The notes under the pieces: model-generated
The model's input: the letters and a program-made list of their open reading frames with translations, nothing else
Told to the model about the DNA's origin: nothing
The model's database searches: none
Source of the DNA: Schaalia sp. HMT-172
Lineage (GTDB): Bacteria > Actinomycetota > Actinomycetes > Actinomycetales > Actinomycetaceae
Assembly: GCF_030644365.1 (NCBI RefSeq)
Contig: NZ_CP130058.1
Span: 434,001 to 498,000, forward strand
Direction: 5' to 3'
DNA length: 64,000 bases
Translations under genes and position numbers: made by a program
Shown: in pieces, positions 55,721-63,258 of the stretch
How positions within the stretch are numbered: the stretch's first letter is position 1
How the letters are laid out: every line of letters begins with the position of its first letter

Positions 55721-56638
55721 ATGTCTTCGACGATCCGTGGCGTTGTCCCGCCCCTGGCTATCCCGCTGAAGGACGGCGAGCTCGACGTCCCCTCGCTCGA
55801 GCGTCACATCAACCGCATGATCGACGCCGGCCTCGACGGCCTGTTCGTCTCCGGCTCCACCGGTGAGGTCGCGTTCTCGACCGCCGAGCGCCGCGCCCAG
55901 ATCCAGCGCGAGGCCGTGCGCATCGTCGACGGCCGCGTCCCGCTCCTGGTCGGCGTCATCGACACCGAGACCGAGCGAGTCATCGAGAACATCATGGCCG
56001 TCGAAGAGATTGGCGGCGCCACCGGCGTCGTCGCGACCGCCCCGTTCTACGCCCTCGGCGGCGAGACCGAGGTCGAGCGCCACTTCCGCCTCCTCAAGGA
56101 GAACACCAGCCTGGAGCTGTGGGCCTACGACATCCCCGTGTGCGTGCACACGAAGCTCTCGCCCGACCTGCTCATGCGCCTGGGCCGCGACGGCGTCATC
56201 GACGGCGTCAAGGACTCCTCCGGCGACGACGTCGCGTTCCGCTGGCTGTGCCGCGCCAACGAGGCAGCCGGCCACCCGCTCCAGCTCCTCACCGGCCACG
56301 AGGTCGTCGTCGACGGCGCCTACATGTCCGGGGCGGACGGGTCCGTGCCCGGCCTGGCCAACGTGGACCCCGAGGGCTACGTGCGCCAGTGGCAGGCCTA
56401 CGAGAGGCGCGACTGGGAGGCCGTGCGCAGCGAGCAGGACCGCCTCGCGGACCTCATGCGCATCGTCCAGGTGAAGGGCGTGCAGGGCTTCGGTGCGGGC
56501 GTCGGTGCCTTCAAGGCCGCCCTGCACCTGCTCGGCGTCTTCGATTCGCCCGAGATGCCGCGCCCGGTTGCCGCCCTCGAGGGTGACAATGTCGAGCACG
56601 TCGCCTCCGTGCTGCGCTCGGTCGGCCTGCTCTCCTGA
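55721..56638 (+). CDS. nanA: N-acetylneuraminate lyase family protein
   Basis: A class I aldolase of the DHDPS/NAL family, 305 residues, splitting N-acetylneuraminate into ManNAc and pyruvate. SGSTGEVAFST carries the carboxylate-binding G-S-T-G-E, WAYDIPV the catalytic Tyr, and DGVKDSSGDD the Schiff-base Lys near residue 164. By sequence alone it could be another DHDPS-family lyase; adjacent nanK and nanE and the importer make NanA the best call. GGAGAG precedes the ATG, two bases after the ATPase stop. Confidence 0.85.
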   Translation: MSSTIRGVVPPLAIPLKDGELDVPSLERHINRMIDAGLDGLFVSGSTGEVAFSTAERRAQIQREAVRIVDGRVPLLVGVIDTETERVIENIMAVEEIGGATGVVATAPFYALGGETEVERHFRLLKENTSLELWAYDIPVCVHTKLSPDLLMRLGRDGVIDGVKDSSGDDVAFRWLCRANEAAGHPLQLLTGHEVVVDGAYMSGADGSVPGLANVDPEGYVRQWQAYERRDWEAVRSEQDRLADLMRIVQVKGVQGFGAGVGAFKAALHLLGVFDSPEMPRPVAALEGDNVEHVASVLRSVGLLS

Positions 56639-56642
56639 TACG

Positions 56643-56717
56643 TCGACGAGGCCGGGGCATTCCCTTCCGTGCATGCGCCGCCGCGTCGCGCACCCCCGCC
56701 CCGGCCTCGTCGATTTT
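56643..56717 (+). terminator. Terminator-like long hairpin between nanA and nanK
   Basis: TCGACGAGGCCGGGGC and its perfect 16-bp complement enclose 39 bases and are followed by ATTTTT. It uses the ACGAGGCCGGGG motif. It should reduce nanK-nanE expression relative to nanA. Confidence 0.7.
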
Positions 56718-56749
56718 TCTGATACCCCGCACTTTTCGTAAGGATCCTC

Positions 56750-57670
56750 ATGACTACGCTCCTTGCCCTCGATATCGGTGGCACCAAAGTCGGGTGGGGC
56801 ATCGCCTGGGCCGGTGACACCTACGAGGTCACCGAGCGCGGATCGATCCCCACCGACGCGATGCGCGGCGGGGCCGACGTGGCGGCTCGCATCTGCGCTC
56901 TCGCGGCCTCCCTGGCCGCCTCGCACCCTGCCGTGTCGGGTGTTGCCGTCGCCAGCGCTGGCGTCGTCGACCCGGCCACCGGCGACATCGTCTCCGCCAC
57001 GGGCACGATGCCCGGCTGGGGAGGCACTCACCTCGGTGCTCAGCTTCAGGCAGCGACGGGCCTGCCCGTGCGCGTCCTCAACGACGTGCACGCCCACGGC
57101 CTGGGCGAGGCGACGCTTGGCGCCGGACGCCCCTACCGCGCTGTCCTGTCCATCGCCGTGGGAACCGGAATCGGCGGCGCCCTGGTCGAAGACGGCCGCG
57201 TGGCCTTCGGGTCGCGCGGCATCGCCGGGCACGTGGGCCACATTCACCACCACTTCGCTCCCGACCTGACGTGCTCGTGCGGCCGCAAGGGTCACATCGA
57301 GGCCTTCTGTTCCGGCTCGGGTATCACGGCCTGGTACGACTCTCTGCGCAGCGAGTCCGACCCCGAGGTCGACGGCGGGCGCGCCCTGCAGGAGCTCGCC
57401 GAATCCGGCAACGCCCTGGCCGCCGCCTGCTTCTCCCGCTCCGCGTTCGCGCTCGGCGAGGCCACGGCCTCGTTGGTCAACTGCGTGGACCCGGGAGTCG
57501 TCATCCTCTCCGGGTCCATGACCCGCTCCGGGGACATCTGGTGGGACGCCCTGCGCGAAGGCTTCGCGGCCTCCGCGATGACACCCGTCGCCGACACACC
57601 CATCCTCGTTGGTTCCCTCGGCGGCGACGCGCCGCTGCTCGGAGCCGTTTCCTTCTTCCTGCACGCATAG
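56750..57670 (+). CDS. nanK: ROK-family kinase, probable N-acetylmannosamine kinase
   Basis: A 306-residue sugar kinase that would phosphorylate ManNAc at carbon 6. It has the phosphate-1 motif LALDIGGTKVGWG, LNDVHAHGLGEA with catalytic Asp, AVGTGIGGALV, and the ROK region IAGHVGHI. In the zinc motif the expected C-x-C-G-x-x-G-C reads CSCGRKGH, with His replacing the third Cys. ATG has AAGGAT upstream. nanE starts 9 bases after the stop, confirming the pathway context. Confidence 0.85.
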   Translation: MTTLLALDIGGTKVGWGIAWAGDTYEVTERGSIPTDAMRGGADVAARICALAASLAASHPAVSGVAVASAGVVDPATGDIVSATGTMPGWGGTHLGAQLQAATGLPVRVLNDVHAHGLGEATLGAGRPYRAVLSIAVGTGIGGALVEDGRVAFGSRGIAGHVGHIHHHFAPDLTCSCGRKGHIEAFCSGSGITAWYDSLRSESDPEVDGGRALQELAESGNALAAACFSRSAFALGEATASLVNCVDPGVVILSGSMTRSGDIWWDALREGFAASAMTPVADTPILVGSLGGDAPLLGAVSFFLHA

Positions 57671-57679
57671 GAGTTCACC

Positions 57680-58354
57680 ATGCACCCGCTCATTGCTTCC
57701 CTGAAGGGCAAGCTCATCGTCTCCGTCCAGGCCTACCCGGGCGAGCCCATGCGCCACCCCGAGACGATGGCGCAGATCGCCCGTGCCGCCGAGATCGGCG
57801 GTGCCGCGGCGATTCGCTGCCAGGGCCTGTCCGACATTTCCGCAACCAAGGGCCGCGTCGACGTGCCCGTCATCGGCCTGTGGAAGGAAGGCCACGAGGG
57901 CGTCTACATTACGCCCTCGCTGCGCCACGCCCGCGCCTGCGTCATGGCCGGCTCCGACATCGTCGCCCTCGATGCGACGGACCGCCCGCGCCTCGACGGC
58001 CTGAGCTTCGCGCAGACCGTTGCGGCCCTGCGCGAGGACGGCACCCTCGTCATGGCCGACTGCGGCTCCTTCGAGGACGCCCAGCGTGCCGTCGATGCCG
58101 GAGTGGACATCGTGTCCACGACCCTGGCCGGCTACACGGGCGACCGCGTCAAGACCGACGGGCCCGACCTGGAGCTGCTGCGCGAAGTCGTCGCCGCGTT
58201 CCCGGACGTCCCCGTGATCTGCGAGGGTCGCGTCCATACGCCCGAGCAGGCCGCCGCGGCCATCGAGGCCGGCGCCTTCGCCGTCATCGTCGGCACCGCC
58301 ATCACGCATCCGACGTCGATCACGACGTGGTTCAAGGCGGCCGTGGAGGGCTGA
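57680..58354 (+). CDS. nanE: N-acetylmannosamine-6-phosphate 2-epimerase
   Basis: A 224-residue beta/alpha-barrel enzyme converting ManNAc-6-phosphate to GlcNAc-6-phosphate. Family segments are LIVSVQAYPGEPM, GAAAIRCQGLSDI, VIGLWKEGHEGVYITP, DIVALDATDRPR, DCGSFEDA, VSTTLAGYT and ICEGRVHTPEQAAAAIEAGA. GGAG stands before the ATG. It is the last gene of the sialic acid cluster; a strong hairpin follows. No nagA/nagB are nearby, so the product must join GlcNAc breakdown encoded elsewhere. Confidence 0.92.
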   Translation: MHPLIASLKGKLIVSVQAYPGEPMRHPETMAQIARAAEIGGAAAIRCQGLSDISATKGRVDVPVIGLWKEGHEGVYITPSLRHARACVMAGSDIVALDATDRPRLDGLSFAQTVAALREDGTLVMADCGSFEDAQRAVDAGVDIVSTTLAGYTGDRVKTDGPDLELLREVVAAFPDVPVICEGRVHTPEQAAAAIEAGAFAVIVGTAITHPTSITTWFKAAVEG

Positions 58355-58375
58355 TCCTGTCGCTGCTGGGACAGT

Positions 58376-58407
58376 GCGCGGGCGGGAGCTTTGGCTCCCG
58401 CCCGCGC
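58376..58407 (+). terminator. Hairpin terminator after nanE
   Basis: GCGCGGGCGGGAGC and its perfect complement form a 14-bp stem with loop TTTG, 21 bases after the stop. Confidence 0.85.
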
Positions 58408-58572
58408 TTCGTTGCTGGGGGGTGCGCCAGTGGCGCGTTGGGGCACAAATGCATTGGGACTGTGCTGCATTGGGCGTCCAGTTTCGATGTGGGGAGATTC
58501 GTTGTGGCGATGGGGACGTTCGCGCGCCCTACGCCCTTGCATTGCACGAAGCGGAACTGGTCTGGGAGGTCG

Positions 58573-58710
58573 GCCACGGCCTTGTGCCTGTCGTCTGGGG
58601 CGGCTTCGTTTCCCGGACAGGCAAACCCGCCACGGCCTCGTGCCTGTCGTATGGGACGGCTTCGTTTTCCGGACAGCCAAACCCGCCACGGCCTCGTGCC
58701 TGTCGTCTGG
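58573..58710. repeat. 56-bp tandem repeat upstream of murB
   Basis: Units start at 58573, 58629 and 58685 with GCCACGGCCTCGTGCCTGTC, followed by GGGACGGCTTCGTTTTCCGG and ACAGCCAAACCC; the third is partial. The 420 bases between nanE and murB otherwise contain only a short direct repeat TGCATTGGG near 58450-58480 and no supported gene. Confidence 0.85.
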
Positions 58711-58776
58711 AGCCTTGCGCTCGCGGGGCGAGGCGGGGTTAGGCCGATCGAGCGCCGGGCGACTAGGCTTAGAGGC

Positions 58777-59865
58777 ATGACGACCCTTGCTGATCTGACG
58801 ACCCTGCGCGTGGGCGGCCCCATCGCCCGCCTCGTGCCCGCCACGTCCGCCGACGCCCTGGTGGAGGCCGTTCGCGCGGCCGATGCCGCCGGTGGCCCGC
58901 TCCTCGTTGTCGGCGGCGGGTCGAACCTGCTGGCCTCCGACGCCCCTTTCGAGGGCACGGTCGTGGACGTGCAGCCTTTCGGCGAGATCACCTCCATCAT
59001 CCACGAGGACCCGGCCGGATCTGTCGTCGTGCGCGCCGGCGCGGGCACGGTCTGGGACGCTTTCGTCTCCTGGACTCTGTCCGAGGGACTCTCCGGCATC
59101 GAGGCGCTCTCCGGCATCCCCGGGACCGTCGGTGCCTCCCCGGTGCAGAACGTGGGCGCCTACGGCCACGAGGTGGCCGAGACCATCGAGAGCGTCGAGG
59201 CCTACGACCGCCTGACGGGCATCGTCGTGCGCCTGGCGCCCTCCGACCTCGTCTTTGCGTACCGCTCCTCGGCGATCAAGCGCAGCGTCGGCGAGCCCGG
59301 CCTGGGCGACCGTCCCTGGGGGCCCACCGGCCGCTGGGTGGTCCTCTCCGTGGACTTCCGCCTCGAGCGCTCGCCCCTGAGCGCCCCCGTCATGTACGCC
59401 GAGCTGGCGCGCCGCCTCGGCGTCGAGGCCGGGGAACGCGCCGACGCGTCCCTGGTCCGCTCCACCGTCCTGGAGCTGCGTCGCGGCAAGGGCATGGTCC
59501 TGGACCCCGCCGACCACGACACGTGGAGCGCCGGTTCCTTCTTCACCAACCCGATCCTGCCCGAGGCCGCTGCCGCCTCCCTGCCCGAGGGCGCGCCTCG
59601 CTTCCGCGCGGGGGAGGGCCTCGTCAAGACGAGCGCCGCCTGGCTCATCGATCACGCGGGCTGCTCCAAGGGCTTCCATCTGCCCGAGGCCGGGGACCCG
59701 CCGCGCGCGTCCCTGTCCACCAAGCACGTCCTCGCCCTCACGAACCGCGGCGGCGCGAGCGGCGCCGACATCGAGGCCCTGGCCCGCGCCGTGCGCGAGC
59801 GGGTGCGTGAGGCGTTCGGCGTGACCCTGGTGCCCGAGCCGGTCACGGTCGGCATCGCCTGGTAG
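58777..59865 (+). CDS. murB: UDP-N-acetylenolpyruvoylglucosamine reductase MurB
   Basis: A flavoenzyme of 362 residues completing UDP-N-acetylmuramate in cell-wall synthesis. It has TTLRVGGPIARLVP, VVGGGSNLLASD for FAD, GIPGTVGASPVQNVGAYG, YRSSAIK, and SAGSFFTNPIL with the catalytic Ser. The frame is open far upstream, but the family starts at the ATG at 58777, which has TAGGCT seven bases before it (leaderless). The upstream open stretch is antiphase nanK/nanE sequence and repeats. The conserved actinobacterial order rpmG-murB-add is interrupted on both sides here. Confidence 0.92.
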   Translation: MTTLADLTTLRVGGPIARLVPATSADALVEAVRAADAAGGPLLVVGGGSNLLASDAPFEGTVVDVQPFGEITSIIHEDPAGSVVVRAGAGTVWDAFVSWTLSEGLSGIEALSGIPGTVGASPVQNVGAYGHEVAETIESVEAYDRLTGIVVRLAPSDLVFAYRSSAIKRSVGEPGLGDRPWGPTGRWVVLSVDFRLERSPLSAPVMYAELARRLGVEAGERADASLVRSTVLELRRGKGMVLDPADHDTWSAGSFFTNPILPEAAAASLPEGAPRFRAGEGLVKTSAAWLIDHAGCSKGFHLPEAGDPPRASLSTKHVLALTNRGGASGADIEALARAVRERVREAFGVTLVPEPVTVGIAW

Positions 59866-60002
59866 GGGGCCACCTGGCCGGGTGACGGTGGGCATCACGT
59901 GGTAGTGGATTGCGTGATCGTCGCTTCGCCCGTCGTGGGCTGGGTAGCGACGTTGATGTGTGTACCGTCAGGCGCCGGATGTGTCCGCTTTCTGAGTAGC
60001 CA

Positions 60003-60113
60003 CGATCCGGATAGGTTGTCACGATCCGGATAGGTTATGCGCATCCGGATAGCTTAATAACCTATCCGGATCTTCATAACCTATCCGCGTGTTCATAACC
60101 TATCCGGATGCGA
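60003..60113. repeat. 19-bp CTATCC/GGATAG array, three plus three units
   Basis: Three units of ATCCGGATAGGTTGTCACG type, a centre GGATAGCTTAATAACCTATCC, then three facing units of AACCTATCCGGATCTTCAT type, all on a 19-base step. The centre is the exact reverse complement of the 21-kb array centre. It lies after murB. Confidence 0.9.
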
Positions 60114-60267
60114 ACCGTCGGTCGCCGAGGTGGTCTGCGTTTTGGGCACCGCTGTGGCTGTGGGCCACGGGTGACCGGGCAACGACTGTGTTTGCATCCT
60201 CCTGTAAATGCCGTCGATACCGTCGATGCCGTCGATGCCGCAGGTTCCGCTGAGGCCTCCCCAAATT

Positions 60268-60373
60268 TCGCATGCAATTCCCCGCAGGGTGTCCCGGGAC
60301 GTGGCCTGAAAACCGCGGAATATCAACGTTCTGGTTTCAATGTTTGAAAGAGGTGTGGGGGAATTGCATGCGA
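60268..60373 (-). repeat. Dispersed inverted-repeat element, copy D
   Basis: A 106-bp element from TCGCATGCAATTCCCC to GGGGAATTGCATGCGA with perfect terminal arms. Inside: CCTGAAAACCGCGGAATATC and GGTTTCAATGTTTGAAAGAGG-type sequence containing the small hairpin TTTCAA-TGT-TTGAAA. On the minus strand the core aligns with copies A-C. It is nearly identical to E and F. Confidence 0.9.
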
Positions 60374-60436
60374 GATTGCGGTGGCGTGGAATCTTGGGAG
60401 TGTTGAAGAGAAGCTTGCCTGCGCTCGCGGATCCGT

Positions 60437-60543
60437 TACTCGGATAGGTTGTCACGATCCGGATAGGTTATGCGCATCCGGATAGCTTAATAACCTATCC
60501 ATATCTTCATAACCTATCCGCGTGTTCGTAACCTATCCGCGTG
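60437..60543. repeat. 19-bp CTATCC/GGATAG array overlapping the end of hepT
   Basis: Three facing units on each side of a GGATAGCTTAATAACCTATCC centre, as at 60003. Its last unit TATCCGCGTGACG contains the stop codon and last codons of the hepT gene. It is preceded by CTGCGCTCGCGGATCCGT, also found before the array at 61751. Confidence 0.9.
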
Positions 60544-60928
60544 ACGCTGCGGCGCGCAGGCGCGCGATCATGTCGGGCACGTTGCGGGTGACGGCCGTCC
60601 ACAGGAGCTGGTCATCCATGTTCTGGTACCCCGAGTGTGCCGCGATGTTGCGGGTCGTGCGCAGGGCGCGCTTCTCCGAGGAAGTCAGGGCATCCATGTA
60701 GGGTGCGTACTCTTCGCGTTCCAGGAACGCGGCCAGCCGAATGATCACCATGCAAGCCGAGTCATACTCCGGGCAATCGGCGCTGAAAGCCTCTGCGGGG
60801 ACAGCGGCAACCCGCTCGATGCGGTGGGCGATGACGTCGAGTTCGTGCAGGAAGTTCTCAGCATCGAAACTGGGCGCGTGTCTGCGCGCCACTCGCGGTC
60901 GAGGCGTGAAGGAAACAGACTCGCTCAT
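60533..60928 (-). CDS. HepT-like HEPN ribonuclease toxin (DUF86)
   Basis: A 131-residue all-helical HEPN protein, the predicted RNase toxin of a HepT/MntA pair. The active-site motif is RTTRNIAAHSGYQNMDDQLL: Arg-x4-His is intact. The Tyr that MntA proteins modify is two residues after His in most HepT proteins (H-x-Y), but here it reads H-S-G-Y, one residue later. ATG at 60928 overlaps the MntA stop (ATGA). The last codons lie within the repeat array. In this class MntA neutralises HepT by adding AMP to that Tyr. Confidence 0.8.
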   Translation of the reverse strand: MSESVSFTPRPRVARRHAPSFDAENFLHELDVIAHRIERVAAVPAEAFSADCPEYDSACMVIIRLAAFLEREEYAPYMDALTSSEKRALRTTRNIAAHSGYQNMDDQLLWTAVTRNVPDMIARLRAAASRG

Positions 60929-61395
60929 AGTGCTACGGCCTCATCAACGGCAGTTCGCAGTGCCTCGGGTACGTGAGTGTCCGCGTGAACCTCCGTCGGG
61001 AAGCCGGTGAGCTCGCACGCGAACGATGCGATGTCCGCCAACTCGAACAGCGATAGCTCGCGGGTGGGCGTGCCGATCAGGTCAATGTCTGACTCGAATC
61101 CGTCCGTTCCCCGGGCAACTGAGCCGAAGACGCGGAGGGAACCGAGGCCTCGTTCCTGTGCGTAGCTGCTGATGGAAGGCGCGTAGCGGGCGAGCGGCAC
61201 AGAGGGTCGGTAGTCGGCGACGCGGAGGATGCGTTCGAGCAGTTCGGCGGAGACTGCGCGCCTGCCGGACTCGATCTGCGCGAGCGTCGACTGGCTCATC
61301 CCGGTCATCGCCGCCAGCTCGGCCTGCGTGAGGGACGCGTCCCGACGTGCAGCGCGCACGAGGGACGGCGCATCGTCACGACGAAACCGGCTCAT
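60925..61395 (-). CDS. MntA-like antitoxin: XRE helix-turn-helix fused to minimal nucleotidyltransferase
   Basis: A 156-residue fusion. Residues about 10-62 form an XRE HTH (LTQAELAAMTGMSQSTLAQI ESGRRAVSAE). Residues about 85-156 form an MNT domain with VFGSVARGTDGFESDIDLIG, where G-S-x10-D-x-D is exact. The HTH presumably represses the operon and the MNT part AMPylates the HepT toxin. ATG at 61395 is preferred over upstream in-frame ATG at 61545, as the extra part would run through repeat DNA. A perfect 20-bp palindrome lies 9 bases upstream and overlaps CACTAT, a likely -10 box. Confidence 0.85.
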   Translation of the reverse strand: MSRFRRDDAPSLVRAARRDASLTQAELAAMTGMSQSTLAQIESGRRAVSAELLERILRVADYRPSVPLARYAPSISSYAQERGLGSLRVFGSVARGTDGFESDIDLIGTPTRELSLFELADIASFACELTGFPTEVHADTHVPEALRTAVDEAVAL

Positions 61396-61404
61396 GCCTC
61401 CATG

Positions 61405-61424
61405 ATAGTGCACGCGTGCACTAT
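61405..61424. promoter_or_regulatory. Perfect 20-bp palindromic operator of the toxin-antitoxin operon
   Basis: ATAGTGCACGCGTGCACTAT is fully self-complementary. On the minus strand its end CACTAT can serve as -10, so a bound XRE-MNT dimer would block its own promoter. Confidence 0.75.
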
Positions 61425-61539
61425 TGGTGAAACGGTCGTCGGTAGGTACGAGGCCGGGGTCTGTGGTCGTCCCGAGGTGGCCGACTCGGGTGATCGGACG
61501 GGAAAGAAGCAACCGGACTGAGAGAGGGATCCCCACATT

Positions 61540-61645
61540 TCGCATGCAATTCCCCGGAGTGTGTTTTGAATCATGTCCTGAAAACCGCGGAATATCAAGG
61601 TTCTGGTTTCAACGTTTGAAAGAGGTGCGGGGGAATTGCATGCGA
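61540..61645 (-). repeat. Dispersed inverted-repeat element, copy E
   Basis: 106 bp, TCGCATGCAATTCCCC to GGGGAATTGCATGCGA, same interior as copies D and F (GAAAACCGCGGAATATCAAG, TTTCAACGTTTGAAAGAGG). It lies upstream of the mntA promoter. Confidence 0.9.
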
Positions 61646-61750
61646 GATTGTGGGAGAACTGTGCTGATCCTGCGCACGCTGATAGTTCGAGGATGGGCGG
61701 GGAGGTGGCGTCGTCAATGAAGTACGCGCCTGTGCTCGCGGATCCGTGAC

Positions 61751-61853
61751 GTGGATAGGTTGTCACGATCCGGATAGGTTATTCGCATCCGGATAGGTTA
61801 ATAACCTATCCATATCTTCGTAACCTATCCGCGTGTTCATAACCTATCCGCGT
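61751..61853. repeat. 19-bp CTATCC/GGATAG array between copies E and F
   Basis: Three plus three units with the same 19-base step; the centre reads GGATAGGTTAATAACCTATCC, here perfectly symmetrical. The flank CTGTGCTCGCGGATCCGTGA before it and GTCGTCGGTCGCCGCGGTGG after it match the flanks of the arrays at 60437 and 60003 respectively. Confidence 0.9.
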
Positions 61854-61978
61854 GCGAGTCGTCGGTCGCCGCGGTGGTCAGCGATTTGGGCGCCGCTGTG
61901 GGCGTGGGCTGCTGCGGGCGACCGAGCAGTGACCGCGTTGGCGTCCCGTTAGATTCCATAGAGACACCTCCACAAATT

Positions 61979-62084
61979 TCGCATGCAATTCCCCGGAGGG
62001 CATCCGGGGGTACGTCCTGAAAACCGCGGAATATCAACGTTCCGATTTCAAAGTTTGAAAGAGGCGCGGGGGAATTGCATGCGA
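61979..62084 (-). repeat. Dispersed inverted-repeat element, copy F
   Basis: 106 bp with perfect 16-base terminal arms, interior as in D and E (GAAAACCGCGGAATATCAAC, TTTCAAAGTTTGAAAGAGG). It lies 91 bases beyond the stop of the adenosine deaminase gene. The 90 bases between hold GCACTACGCC-type short repeats. Confidence 0.9.
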
Positions 62085-62175
62085 GATTGTCGAGGAACTG
62101 TGCGTGGGAGTCCCGTGGCAGCACTACGCCGCGTGCACCCCGTGACAGCGCTACGCCGCGCGCCCCACGCAAGCA

Positions 62176-63255
62176 CTACGCCACAGGCGCCGCGAGCCAG
62201 GCGTCGATGTCGGCCTTCCAAGCCGCCTTGTGCGAGGGCGAGGCCAGCGACGCGTCGATCGACGAACGTGCCAGAGACGCCAAGGCTTCGTCGGACAGTC
62301 CGAACACGTCGCGCGCGACCTCGTACTGGGCGACCAGGCGCGAGCGGAACAGCAGCGGGTCGTCGGCAGCCAGCGCAACGGTAGCCCCGGCAGACAACAG
62401 AATCGGCAGCGGCACCTGCGAAAAGTCCGTGTACACGCCCAGGTGCACGTTCGACGTGGGGCACACCTCCAGGGCGATGCCCGCATCCACGACAGCGCGT
62501 AGCAACGCAGGGTCCTCGCTGGTGCGCACCCCGTGCCCGAGGCGGGCGGGCGCCAAAGCTGAGACGACCTCGCGCACGGAGGAAGGCCCCAGGAGCTCGC
62601 CGCCGTGCGGAACACCCACGAGCCCGGCGCGGCGCGCGATGCGAAACGCGGGGGCAAATGACGCCGTGGAGCCCACGCGTTCGTCGTTCGACAAGCCAAA
62701 ACCCACGACGTCACCGGGGCCATCCCCAGCAAACGAGGCGGCCAGGCGCGCGAGGGTGCGCGCGTCCAACGGGTGTTTCATGCGTGAGGCCGCAACGATC
62801 ACGCCGATGTCGACGCCGGTATCGCGCGAGGCGGCCCGCGCCTCGTCGATGATGATTTCCAGGGCCGGGGTGATGCCGCCGACGTAGGGCGCGTAGGACG
62901 TGGGGTCGACCTGGATCTCCATGCGCACCGAGCCCTCGGCGGCGTCGTCCTCGGCTGCCTCGCGGATGAGGCGGCGCATCGCGGCCTCGGAACGCACGAG
63001 GTGGCGCGCGGAGTCGTAGGCGCGCTGGAAACGGAACCACCCGCGCCCGTCGGCCGGCATGGACGCCGCGTCGATGTGCAGCAGGTGAGGGGGTAGGCGC
63101 ACGCCCTGGGTGCGCGCCATCTCGACCATCGTGGAGGGGCGCATGGCCCCTGTGAAATGCAGGTGGAGGTGGGCCTTGGGGAGGGTCGCGAGGTCACGCC
63201 TGCCCGGTGGGGTGGGGCGCGGGGCCGTCAGGTGAGGGACAGCGGGCGCTTCCAC
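62176..63255 (-). CDS. add: Adenosine deaminase family protein
   Basis: A metal-dependent amidohydrolase of 359 residues converting adenosine to inosine. The zinc motif is LPKAHLHLHFTGAM (most members have ELH-x-H-L-x-G). VPHGGELLGP corresponds to H-A-G-E with the catalytic Glu. LGHGVRTSEDP, CPTSNVHLGV and LAADDPLLF supply the remaining ligands, including the Asp. The start is GTG at 63255, three bases after the upstream stop, so translation is likely coupled. The F-T-G-A replacement for L-D-G-A near the first motif is a small deviation; adenine deaminase or a related deaminase cannot be excluded. Confidence 0.88.
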   Translation of the reverse strand: MEAPAVPHLTAPRPTPPGRRDLATLPKAHLHLHFTGAMRPSTMVEMARTQGVRLPPHLLHIDAASMPADGRGWFRFQRAYDSARHLVRSEAAMRRLIREAAEDDAAEGSVRMEIQVDPTSYAPYVGGITPALEIIIDEARAASRDTGVDIGVIVAASRMKHPLDARTLARLAASFAGDGPGDVVGFGLSNDERVGSTASFAPAFRIARRAGLVGVPHGGELLGPSSVREVVSALAPARLGHGVRTSEDPALLRAVVDAGIALEVCPTSNVHLGVYTDFSQVPLPILLSAGATVALAADDPLLFRSRLVAQYEVARDVFGLSDEALASLARSSIDASLASPSHKAAWKADIDAWLAAPVA

Positions 63256-63258
63256 GAC

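Noticed and set aside
57271-58776. N-terminal extension of murB back into nanK
   Set aside because: The frame is open but antiphase to nanK and nanE and passes a terminator and tandem repeats; MurB homology starts at 58777.
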